NCBI GenBank assembly: GCA_021798135.1
Contig: JAJZYI010000259.1
Span: forward strand, 1 to 5,028
Origin: Actinomycetes bacterium
GTDB taxonomy: Bacteria > Actinomycetota > Acidimicrobiia > Acidimicrobiales > UBA8190
Length of the DNA stretch: 5,028 nt
Direction: 5' to 3'
Shown here: piece by piece, positions 1 to 4,883 of the stretch
Numbering within the stretch: position 1 is the stretch's first letter
Layout: each line of letters begins with the position of its first letter
The notes under the pieces: generated by a model
Told to the model about the DNA's origin: nothing
What the model saw: only the letters and a program-made list of their open reading frames with translations
Database searches by the model: none
Translations under genes and position numbers: made by a program

Positions 1-94
1 CCGGCTGGTGTTCTTCGCCAACGCCTCCACCGGCCGGGGTAACGTCCTCTACCGGCGCTACGACGGCCACTACGGGCTCATCACCCCCGACTAG
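1..94 (+). CDS. C-terminal end of a ribosome hibernation / S30AE C-terminal domain protein (partial)
   Basis: Only the last 30 codons are present, read in the frame that starts at base 2 and ends at TAG 92-94. The peptide contains LVFFANASTGRGNVLYRRYD followed by a GHYGLITPD end. This matches the C-terminal signature of the S30AE C-terminal domain: a phenylalanine-rich strand, an N/D-A-x-T-G-R turn, then V-L-Y-R-R-x-D-G-x-Y-G-L-I. In that family the domain dimerises long-form hibernation factors and helps pair inactive 70S ribosomes into 100S particles in the cytoplasm; some actinobacterial proteins carry several copies of it. The N-terminal part lies outside the window, so I cannot tell whether this is a classical long HPF or a protein with only C-terminal domains. 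A GC hairpin starts 9 bases after the stop. The family call is quite secure; the full architecture is unknown. Confidence 0.82.
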   Translation, partial: RLVFFANASTGRGNVLYRRYDGHYGLITPD

Positions 95-102
95 GCAGAC
101 GG

Positions 103-120
103 CCCGGTCCGCCGACCGGG
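103..120 (+). terminator. Hairpin after the S30AE-domain gene, probable intrinsic terminator without a U tract
   Basis: CCCGGTC (103-109) pairs perfectly with GACCGGG (114-120) around a CGCC loop. This gives a 7-bp, almost all-GC stem beginning 9 bases after the TAG stop. There is no following T run, which is common for suggested terminators in very GC-rich actinomycetes but makes the call uncertain. The 3' arm is also the tail of the first unit of the adjoining minisatellite. Confidence 0.45.
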
Positions 121-260
121 TACCGCTGGCCGGGCACCGCTGGCCGGGCCCGACGGGCCGCTCACCGCCGACCGGGTACCGCTGGCCGGGTACCGCTGGC
201 CGGGTACCGCTGGCCGGGCCCGACGGGCCGCTCACCGCCGACCGGGTGCCGCCGGCCGGC
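107..260 (+). repeat. 14-bp tandem repeat (11 units) organised as two 70-bp higher-order copies
   Basis: The commonest unit is TACCGCTGGCCGGG, found exactly at 121-134, 177-190, 191-204 and 205-218, and with a T-to-C change at 135-148. Diverged units stay in the 14-bp register: 107-120, 163-176 and 233-246 carry a GCCGACCGGG half; 149-162 and 219-232 read CCCGACGGGCCGCT; 247-260 is the decayed last unit. Comparing 121-190 with 191-260 gives 66 matches in 70, so five units were duplicated as a block. Each 149-162 type unit also completes a small hairpin, GGCCC-GAC-GGGCC, at 147-159 and 217-229. A 14-base period argues against coding. The units are contiguous without spacers, so this is not a CRISPR array. 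Function is unknown; slippage expansion is the simplest origin. Confidence 0.85.
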
Positions 261-381
261 AAGCCCAGGTCGGGCACGACCAGCCCGCCGCCCCCGACCA
301 GGATGGCCCGCCCCGGGTGGCCGCCGGGTGCGCCGTGCTTGTCGCCGGCCCGGGGACCGGGGCACCATCGGGCCGGGGCCA

Positions 382-420
382 CCCGGCCGAGCCGGGCTCG
401 CCGAGAGCCCCACGAGGAGG
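382..420 (+). promoter_or_regulatory. Leader of the pirin gene: two overlapping hairpins and a strong Shine-Dalgarno
   Basis: CCCGGC (382-387) can pair with GCCGGG (391-396) over a 3-nt loop. GGGCTC (394-399) can pair with GAGCCC (405-410) over a 5-nt loop. Bases 394-396 are needed by both stems, so the two are mutually exclusive. GAGGAGG at 414-420, seven bases before GTG 428, is a near-ideal ribosome binding site and decides that start. Short GC stems arise easily by chance in this composition, so a regulatory role for the hairpins is only a possibility. Confidence 0.4.
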
Positions 421-427
421 GTGACCA

Positions 428-1333
428 GTGAGCGACCGGACGACCGCCGTCGGTGCGTGGACCGTGGACGTGGTGGAGGGGAGCCCGGCGTCCGTGGGCG
501 CGCTCGACGTTCGCCGTCTCCTCCCCCGGCGGGCGCGTCGCGCCGTCGGGGCATGGTGCTTCGCGGACGTGCTGGGGCCCGCCGCCGTCACCGCGACGAG
601 CGGGGTCGACATCGGGCCTCACCCCCACGTCGGCCTGCACACCGTCACGTGGCTGGTGGCGGGGGAGGTGCTGCACCGCGACTCGCTCGGCTCGGAGCAG
701 GTCGTCAGGCCCGGCCAGCTCAACCTGATGACCGCGGGGGCAGGCGTGTCGCACAGCGAGGAGGCGACCGGCACCTACCGGGGGGTGCTGCACGGGGTGC
801 AGCTGTGGGTGGCGCAGCCCGATGCCACCCGGAACGGGCCGCCGGCGTTCGAGCACCACGCCGCGCTCCCCCGGGTGAGCGTCGACGGCGCGGCTGCGAC
901 GGTGCTGGTCGGCGAGCTCGGGGGGGAGCGCTCGCCGGCGCGTGCCGACACGCCGCTGGTGGGTGCCGAGGTTCGCCTGTCGCCCGGGCCTGCCCGCCTG
1001 CCGCTGCGCCCGTCGTTCGAGCACGCCGTGGTGGCGCTGGACGGGCCCGTCTCCGTCGACGGCGCCGACGTGCCGCCCGGTGCCATGGCCTACCTGCCTC
1101 CCGGGCGCCACTCGGTCGCCGTGCGCGCTGGCGAGGGCGTCCGGGCGATGCTGCTCGGAGGCGAGCCGTTCCCCGAGCCCCTCGTCATGTGGTGGAACTT
1201 CGTCGGCCGCAGCCGCGCCGAGCTGGCCGCCGCCGGCCGCCAGTGGAACGCCGGCGACGCCCGCTTCGGGGCGGTCGCGTCGCCGCTCGAGCGCATCGAG
1301 GCGCCGAGCCCGTCCTGGCCGGCGGTCCCCTGA
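428..1333 (+). CDS. Pirin family protein (bicupin, metal-binding)
   Basis: The 301-residue product has the usual length of a bacterial pirin and both of its cupin domains. The N-terminal cupin (about residues 15-125) contains the diagnostic string HPHVGLHTVTWLVAGEVLHR followed by DS.G, then MTAGAGVSHSEE. By alignment with characterised pirins, the metal ligands would be His65, His67, His109 and Glu111, all present. The C-terminal pirin domain (about 170-275) ends with the family-typical MWWNFVGRS segment. Pirins are cytosolic Fe-binding proteins; some members show quercetin 2,3-dioxygenase activity and others act as protein cofactors in transcription or metabolism, so the substrate or partner here cannot be deduced. 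No signal peptide or membrane segment is seen. The start is fixed by GAGGAGG seven bases upstream. The stop overlaps the first possible ATG of the HAD gene, suggesting a two-gene operon. Confidence 0.93.
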   Translation: MSDRTTAVGAWTVDVVEGSPASVGALDVRRLLPRRARRAVGAWCFADVLGPAAVTATSGVDIGPHPHVGLHTVTWLVAGEVLHRDSLGSEQVVRPGQLNLMTAGAGVSHSEEATGTYRGVLHGVQLWVAQPDATRNGPPAFEHHAALPRVSVDGAAATVLVGELGGERSPARADTPLVGAEVRLSPGPARLPLRPSFEHAVVALDGPVSVDGADVPPGAMAYLPPGRHSVAVRAGEGVRAMLLGGEPFPEPLVMWWNFVGRSRAELAAAGRQWNAGDARFGAVASPLERIEAPSPSWPAVP

Positions 1334-2067
1334 TGGGCAGCGGAGCGCCGGGGGCGGGCGGCGCCGGCGGACCGGTGGTCGCGGACGGGCCCACCCGGCT
1401 CGGGTCGGGCGGCGCCAGCGGACCGGTGGCCGCGGACGGGCCCAGCCGGCTCGGGTCGGGGGGGACCGGGCGTGTGCGGTGGTTGCTGTGCGACTACGGG
1501 CAGGTGCTGTGCCGGGCACCGTCGCCGGCCGAGCGTGACCGGCTGGCCGGTCTGGCCGGGCGCGACGGGCCCTCGTTCTGGAGGGACTACTGGGAGCACC
1601 GGCCCGCCTACGACCGGGCCGACCTGACGGCGGCGGCGTACTGGGCCGAGGTGCTCGGTGCCGCGCCCTCGCCGAGCCTGCTCGCCGACCTGGTCGCCGC
1701 CGACACCGCGAGCTGGCTGCACCCCGACGGCGCCGCCCTCGCGGCGGCGGCACGCGTGGCGGCCGCCGGCGTCCGCCTGGCCATCCTGTCCAACGCCCCG
1801 CGGGAGGTCGGCTCGGCGATCGACGCGCAGCCGTGGCTTGGGGCGTTCTCGCCGCGGCTGTTCAGCTACCAGCTCGGAGCGGTGAAGCCCGAGCCCGAGA
1901 TCTACGAGGCCGCCGTGCGCGCCCTGGGCGCCGATCCGTCCGAGATCGCCTTCCTCGACGACCGACCGGCCAACGTCGAGGGTGCCCGGAGCGCCGGCCT
2001 GCATGCCGAGGTCTACCGGGGCCCGGCACAGTTCGACGCGCTCGCCGGCGACGACCCGCGTGCCTGA
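1333..2067 (+). CDS. HAD-superfamily hydrolase (subfamily IA-like) with a repeat-built N-terminal extension
   Basis: From ATG 1333 the product has 244 residues. The HAD core starts only near residue 48. Motif I is CDYGQVL (nucleophile Asp54), motif II is ILSNA (Ser153), motif III is the Lys of AVKPEPEIYEAA (Lys185), and motif IV is FLDDRPANVEGA (Asp209, Asp210). The cap lies between motifs I and II (about 70-130), with F-W-R-D-Y-W-E-H-R and A-Y-W typical of subfamily IA proteins of the YihX/epoxide-hydrolase-N-terminal type. Such enzymes are cytosolic phosphatases or dehalogenases; the substrate here is unknown. The usual second motif I aspartate is Gly56, as in other D-x-G members. Residues 1-46 are Gly-rich, come from a 51-bp duplication and resemble no domain. 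A GTG at 1474, with a G-rich SD-like run at 1458-1465, would give a normal-looking protein of about 198 residues. The TGATG overlap with pirin supports the 1333 start by coupling, but no clear SD precedes it. Family secure, start open. Confidence 0.85.
   Translation: MGSGAPGAGGAGGPVVADGPTRLGSGGASGPVAADGPSRLGSGGTGRVRWLLCDYGQVLCRAPSPAERDRLAGLAGRDGPSFWRDYWEHRPAYDRADLTAAAYWAEVLGAAPSPSLLADLVAADTASWLHPDGAALAAAARVAAAGVRLAILSNAPREVGSAIDAQPWLGAFSPRLFSYQLGAVKPEPEIYEAAVRALGADPSEIAFLDDRPANVEGARSAGLHAEVYRGPAQFDALAGDDPRA
1356..1457 (+). repeat. 51-bp tandem duplication at the start of the HAD reading frame
   Basis: Bases 1356-1406 and 1407-1457 match at 48 of 51 positions. In the HAD frame each copy is 17 codons, giving the near-repeat GPVVADGPTRLGSGG then GPVAADGPSRLGSGG. 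All three differences change the amino acid (Gly/Ser, Val/Ala, Thr/Ser). That does not suggest protein-level constraint and would fit a non-coding spacer, if translation actually starts at GTG 1474. Confidence 0.85.
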
Positions 2068-2098
2068 GCGCTCGGCCCCGGCCCGCACGTCGCCGGCC

Positions 2099-2124
2099 CG
2101 GCAGGTGACGGCGAGCGTCTGCCG
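2099..2124. terminator. Weak hairpin between convergent genes, possible shared terminator
   Basis: The 96-base spacer between the HAD stop and the permease stop must end transcription from both sides. CGGCAG (2099-2104) pairs with CTGCCG (2119-2124) around a 14-base loop. A second candidate, CTGAC (2143-2147) with GTCAG (2163-2167), runs into the permease stop. Neither has a T tract and both are modest, so the position is a guess and factor-dependent termination is equally possible. Confidence 0.22.
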
Positions 2125-2163
2125 AGCGGCGGGCGCAGCCCACTGACGGCCGTTGCGCGCCGG

Positions 2164-2988
2164 TCAGCCCGGGCGCCGGTAGGCGCGCACGGCCAGCGGC
2201 ACGAACACCGCCACCATCCCGCCGAGCCACGCCGCGCTCTGCCACGCGTGCAGCGCCAGCGGGCCGCCGAGGGCGAGCGACCGCATCTCCTCGATCACGA
2301 TGGTCACCGGCTGGTTGACGGCGAAGGCCTGCAGCCATCCCGGCATCGACGCGATGGGCACGAAGGCCGCGCTCACGAACGTGAGCGGGAACAGCCAGAT
2401 GAGACCGAACGAGCCCACCGACTCCTCGTCGCGCAGCGCCAGGCCCACGGCGGCCGACACCGTGCAGACCGCCAGGCCGAAGACCACGGCGAGCACCACC
2501 ATGCCGAGGGCCGGCGCCCAGCCGTTGCGGAAGCGGAAGCCCACGGCGTAGCCGACGAGCATGACGACGAGCACGGTCAGGATCATCCGGAGCGTGTCGG
2601 CGATGAGCCGGCCGACCAGGACGGCGGACCGGGCCATCGGCATGGACCGGAACCGGTCGATGACCCCGCGCTGCATCTCGCGGGCCAGGCTGATGGCCGT
2701 GCCGAACGAGGCGAAGGCCGCCGACTGGGCGATGATCCCGGGCATCAGGTAGTCGACGTAGCCCCCGGAGACCTTGATGGCCCCGCCGAACACGTACCGG
2801 AACAGCAGGACGAACATCACGGGCTGCACGACGGAGAAGACCAGGAACATCGGCACCCGGGACCACACGAGCAGGTCCCGCCAGGTGAGCGCCAGCGCGT
2901 CCGACACGCCGTGGCGCAGGCGGATGCCGAGCGGCCGCGGCGCGATGGTCAGCGGCGCCGGCAGCGGCCTGCCGGCGGCGGCGGTCAC
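2164..2988 (-). CDS. ABC-2 type transporter permease, DrrB-like
   Basis: The product has 274 residues, normal for a DrrB-type permease. After a cytosolic N-terminus of about 45 residues, six hydrophobic spans can be seen, at roughly 47-67, 82-102, 133-152, 160-183, 193-214 and 250-268. The ABC-2 signature region is clear: YVDYLMPGIIAQSAAFASFG followed by a conserved amphipathic stretch with REMQRGVIDRFRSMPMARSA (residues 103-122) and LVGRLIAD. These proteins form the membrane channel of exporters for drugs, lipids or polyketide-type compounds. Translation starts at GTG 2988-2986, which overlaps the ATPase stop as GTGA. GGGGAG at 2999-2994, five bases upstream, is its ribosome binding site. 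The overlap points to coupled synthesis with the ATPase at equal stoichiometry. The exported substrate cannot be inferred. Confidence 0.92.
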   Translation of the reverse strand: MTAAAGRPLPAPLTIAPRPLGIRLRHGVSDALALTWRDLLVWSRVPMFLVFSVVQPVMFVLLFRYVFGGAIKVSGGYVDYLMPGIIAQSAAFASFGTAISLAREMQRGVIDRFRSMPMARSAVLVGRLIADTLRMILTVLVVMLVGYAVGFRFRNGWAPALGMVVLAVVFGLAVCTVSAAVGLALRDEESVGSFGLIWLFPLTFVSAAFVPIASMPGWLQAFAVNQPVTIVIEEMRSLALGGPLALHAWQSAAWLGGMVAVFVPLAVRAYRRPG

Positions 2989-4052
2989 GGTGTCTCCCCG
3001 TCACCGGAGCGGGCGGCCGCAGCGCCGCGCTCGGGTCCCTCGCGACGGTGCCGTCGGCGCCGGCCTCGGCCGCCGTCGGGCTCGGCTTCGGCGGCGTGGC
3101 CGGTGAGGGCCAGGAACACGTCGTCGAGGGAGGGCCGGCGGACCCCGAGGCCGTCGGTCTCGATGCCCGCGGCGTCGAGCGCCCGGACCGCTCCGACGAC
3201 CGCCTGCGAGCCGCGGCCGCCAACCGGCACGTGGATCCGGCCGGTGTCCTCGTCCACGCCCGGCGCCCCGTCGCCGATCCCGGCCAGGGCGCTGGCCGCC
3301 TCGGCCAGGCGTCCGGCGTCCTTGACGGTCAGCTCCAGCACGTCGCCGCCGACCCGGGTCTTGAGCGCCTCCGCCGTGCCGGCGGCGATCACCAGCCCGT
3401 GGTCGACCACCACGATCTCGTCGGCGAGCTCGTCGGCCTCGTCGAGGTACTGGGTGGTGAGCAGGAGCGTGGTGCCGCCGGCGACCAGCTCGCGGATCAC
3501 CGCCCACATGCCGATCCGGCTGCGCGGGTCGAGGCCGGTCGTGGGCTCGTCGAGGAACAGGACGGGCGGCTCGGCCACCAGGCTGGCCGCCAGGTCGAGC
3601 CGCCGCTGCATGCCGCCGGAGTAGGTCTTGGCCGGCCGGTCGGCGGCGTCGCCGAGGTCGAACCGCTCCAGCAGCTCCTGGGCCCGGCGACGGGCCTGGC
3701 GCCGGCCCAGGTGGTAGAGGCGCCCGAGGATCTCCAGGTTCTCGCGACCGGTGAGCTCGTCCTGGATCGCCGCCGACTGGCCGGCCAGGCCGACCACCTC
3801 GCGCACCGCCTCGGGCGACCGCACCACGTCCCGCCCCTCCACCAGCGCCCGGCCGGCATCGGGCGGCAGCAGGGTGGTCAGCACCTTCACCACCGTGGTC
3901 TTGCCCGCGCCGTTGGGCCCGAGGAGCCCGAGGACCGTGCCGCGCTCGACGACGAGGTCGATGCCGCGCAGGGCGTGGACATCGCCGAAGCGCTTGTGCA
4001 CGCCGTCGACCACGATCGCCGGTCCGTCCCACGCTGGCGGCGAGATCGTCAC
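2985..4052 (-). CDS. ABC transporter ATP-binding protein, DrrA family
   Basis: Taken from GTG 4052 the protein has 355 residues. Seen in order: Walker A GPNGAGKTT (45-53), Q-loop Gln92, ABC signature YSGGMQRRLDLAASL (144-158), Walker B VLFLDEP (164-170), D-loop GLDPRSR (173-179), and a switch position occupied by Gln in LLLTTQYLDEADELAD. That Gln, together with the C-terminal RRPSLDDVFLALTGH (305-319), is characteristic of the daunorubicin-resistance DrrA family. It powers export through the permease encoded next to it. Residues about 320-355 form an unusual polar tail with an RRRRHRR cluster. The reading frame is open far upstream to 4619, but everything before GTG 4052 is antisense to the spacer and the sigma gene. 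The family homology begins about 12 residues after this GTG. No SD precedes it, while a -10-like TACCGT lies 7 nt upstream, so a leaderless mRNA is likely. Confidence 0.9.
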   Translation of the reverse strand: MTISPPAWDGPAIVVDGVHKRFGDVHALRGIDLVVERGTVLGLLGPNGAGKTTVVKVLTTLLPPDAGRALVEGRDVVRSPEAVREVVGLAGQSAAIQDELTGRENLEILGRLYHLGRRQARRRAQELLERFDLGDAADRPAKTYSGGMQRRLDLAASLVAEPPVLFLDEPTTGLDPRSRIGMWAVIRELVAGGTTLLLTTQYLDEADELADEIVVVDHGLVIAAGTAEALKTRVGGDVLELTVKDAGRLAEAASALAGIGDGAPGVDEDTGRIHVPVGGRGSQAVVGAVRALDAAGIETDGLGVRRPSLDDVFLALTGHAAEAEPDGGRGRRRRHRREGPERGAAAARSGDGETP

Positions 4053-4059
4053 CGGGACG

Positions 4060-4065
4060 ACGGTA
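4060..4065 (-). promoter_or_regulatory. Possible -10 element of the ABC exporter operon
   Basis: On the - strand TACCGT fits the actinobacterial TANNNT pattern. It ends exactly 7 nt before the GTG of the ATPase gene, which would place the transcript start on or next to the start codon. There is no recognisable -35 at the expected distance and no SD. A hexamer this loose can occur by chance. Confidence 0.35.
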
Positions 4066-4125
4066 CCATCCGGGTCGGCGCGAGGTGCAGGGGCGGACCG
4101 TCCGAGGTCGGGGTCTGCCGGGTGC

Positions 4126-4173
4126 CGCGTCGGCCCGGCAGCGGCGACCCGCTGCGCGTCGGCCCGGCAGCGG
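4126..4173. repeat. 19-bp direct repeat flanking a 7-bp hairpin in the divergent spacer; candidate operator
   Basis: CGCGTCGGCCCGGCAGCGG occurs identically at 4126-4144 and 4155-4173, with a 29-bp period. The end of the first copy, GCAGCGG (4138-4144), also pairs with CCGCTGC (4149-4155) over a CGAC loop, giving an inverted repeat inside the direct repeat. It lies between the two divergent start codons and just upstream of the putative ECF promoter. That is where a binding site for a regulator of one or both operons would be expected. The repeat is certain; a regulatory role is inferred. Confidence 0.5.
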
Positions 4174-4200
4174 GCAACCGGCAGGGTCGGTCGAGCGTCT
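4174..4200 (+). promoter_or_regulatory. Candidate ECF-type promoter of the sigma factor gene
   Basis: GCAACC (4174-4179) matches the ECF -35 consensus GGAACC at five of six positions. After a 16-nt spacer comes CGTC (4196-4199), the classic ECF -10 core, followed by T. Eight bases separate this element from GTG 4209, so transcription would begin at or next to that codon. Such promoters are typical of self-activating ECF sigma genes; autoregulation here is inferred from the motif only. Confidence 0.45.
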
Positions 4201-4208
4201 GACACGCT

Positions 4209-4883
4209 GTGGCCCAGGACACGGTGCTCCTCGAGGTGCCGCGGCGTGCAGGGAGGGTGGTGACGACCGACGCGACGGCGGCGCTGAGCGACCTCTTCGA
4301 CCGGCACCACGCGTCGCTGTGCCGGCTGGCCACCGTGCTGCTGGGGGACGGTGCCGCCGCCGAGGAGGTCGTGCAGGACGCGTTCCTGCGGGTCCACGCC
4401 CGCTGGTGGCGCATCCGCGACCACGGCCGGGCGCACGCCTACCTGCGCGTCACCGTCGTCAACCTGTGCCGCTCGCGGATCCGAAGGCGCGTCACCGAGC
4501 GCCGTGCCGTGCACGCCCAGTGGGTGGAGGACGAGCGGCGGGCGAGCACCGCGGCCCCCGAGGCCGAGGTGAGCGCCGACGCGCTGGTCCTGGCCCGGGC
4601 GCTGCAGGAGCTGCCCCACCGCCAGCGGGAGGCGGTGGTGCTGTACTACTACGAGGACCTGTCCGTGGGGGACGTGGCCGCCGTGCTGGGCTGCGCGCCC
4701 GGCACGGTCAAGTCCCAGCTCGCGAAGGCACGGTCGGCTCTCGAGCGGGCGCTCGGCGGCGGCGACCCGGTGGCTGCCGGGGAGGGGGCGTCGCCGGCCG
4801 GCCGGGCCGCGGGCGACGCGACCGACGCCGCGCCGTGCGGCGGGCCGCCCGGCGGGTCACCGTGTGCGGGGGAGCAGCGGTGA
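4209..4883 (+). CDS. ECF-type RNA polymerase sigma factor, SigE-like family
   Basis: The product has 224 residues from GTG 4209. Region 2 (about 26-94) shows LSDLFDRHHASLCRLATVLL then GDGAAAEEVVQDAFLRVHARW and a typical YLRVTVVNLCRSRIRRR end. Region 4 (about 126-180) shows ALQELPHRQREAVVLYYYED and a helix-turn-helix GCAPGTVKSQLAKARSAL. There is no region 1.1 or 3, as expected for the ECF class. It directs RNA polymerase to a small stress-type regulon. Residues 184-224 are a low-complexity Gly/Ala/Pro tail with two cysteines (210, 219) outside the family core. The start is uncertain: 4209 lacks an SD but sits 8 nt behind an ECF-like -10. GTG 4257 or 4260 (codons 17-18) are alternatives; GGGAGG at 4251-4256 lies rather too close to them. 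The stop overlaps the next gene, probably its regulator. Confidence 0.9.
   Translation: MAQDTVLLEVPRRAGRVVTTDATAALSDLFDRHHASLCRLATVLLGDGAAAEEVVQDAFLRVHARWWRIRDHGRAHAYLRVTVVNLCRSRIRRRVTERRAVHAQWVEDERRASTAAPEAEVSADALVLARALQELPHRQREAVVLYYYEDLSVGDVAAVLGCAPGTVKSQLAKARSALERALGGGDPVAAGEGASPAGRAAGDATDAAPCGGPPGGSPCAGEQR

Larger units (their letters stand above)
95..427. other. 333-base non-coding spacer between the S30AE-domain gene and the pirin gene
   Basis: I see no convincing gene here. The left half is a terminator-like hairpin merging into a 14-bp minisatellite (107-260), whose period is not a multiple of three. The right half (261-427) is very GC-rich, low-complexity sequence, ending in two overlapping hairpins and the pirin Shine-Dalgarno. 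Open frames cross it on both strands, but they consist of Arg/Pro/Gly-rich strings with no recognisable family and no ribosome binding site. I looked for a -35/-10 pair for the pirin gene. The best candidate, TTGTCG at 339-344 with CACCAT at 363-368, is too weak to annotate. Confidence 0.6.

Noticed and set aside
107..260. CRISPR array
   Set aside because: Units are 14 bp and contiguous with no unique spacers and no cas genes nearby.
339..368. Housekeeping promoter TTGTCG / CACCAT for pirin
   Set aside because: Both hexamers are poor and the spacing is 18 nt; a match this weak is expected by chance.
162..612. Two overlapping - strand frames across the first spacer and the pirin start
   Set aside because: They cross a 14-bp repeat whose period breaks any reading frame pattern, lack ribosome binding sites and give Arg/Pro-rich nonsense.
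1040..1051. Perfect palindrome GACGGGCCCGTC inside pirin
   Set aside because: It encodes ordinary pirin residues (DGPV) and needs no further explanation; kept only as one occurrence of the octamer discussed above.
328..1332. Upstream extension of the HAD frame through the pirin gene
   Set aside because: The frame is open only by composition. The pirin gene occupies this DNA in another frame, so the HAD gene cannot sensibly start before 1333.
1090..2088. 332-codon open frame on the - strand
   Set aside because: Lies opposite the pirin C-terminus and the HAD gene, whose motifs prove the + strand is coding.
2248..3624. 458-codon open frame on the + strand across the exporter genes
   Set aside because: It is antisense to the clear permease and ATPase genes; its His/Arg/Gly-rich product matches no family and is an artefact of GC-rich DNA.
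3048..4202. 384-codon open frame on the + strand
   Set aside because: Antisense to the ATPase motifs, with no recognisable domain.
4053..4619. Upstream extension of the ATPase frame
   Set aside because: It would run through the divergent spacer and antisense to sigma region 2; the ABC homology starts just after GTG 4052.
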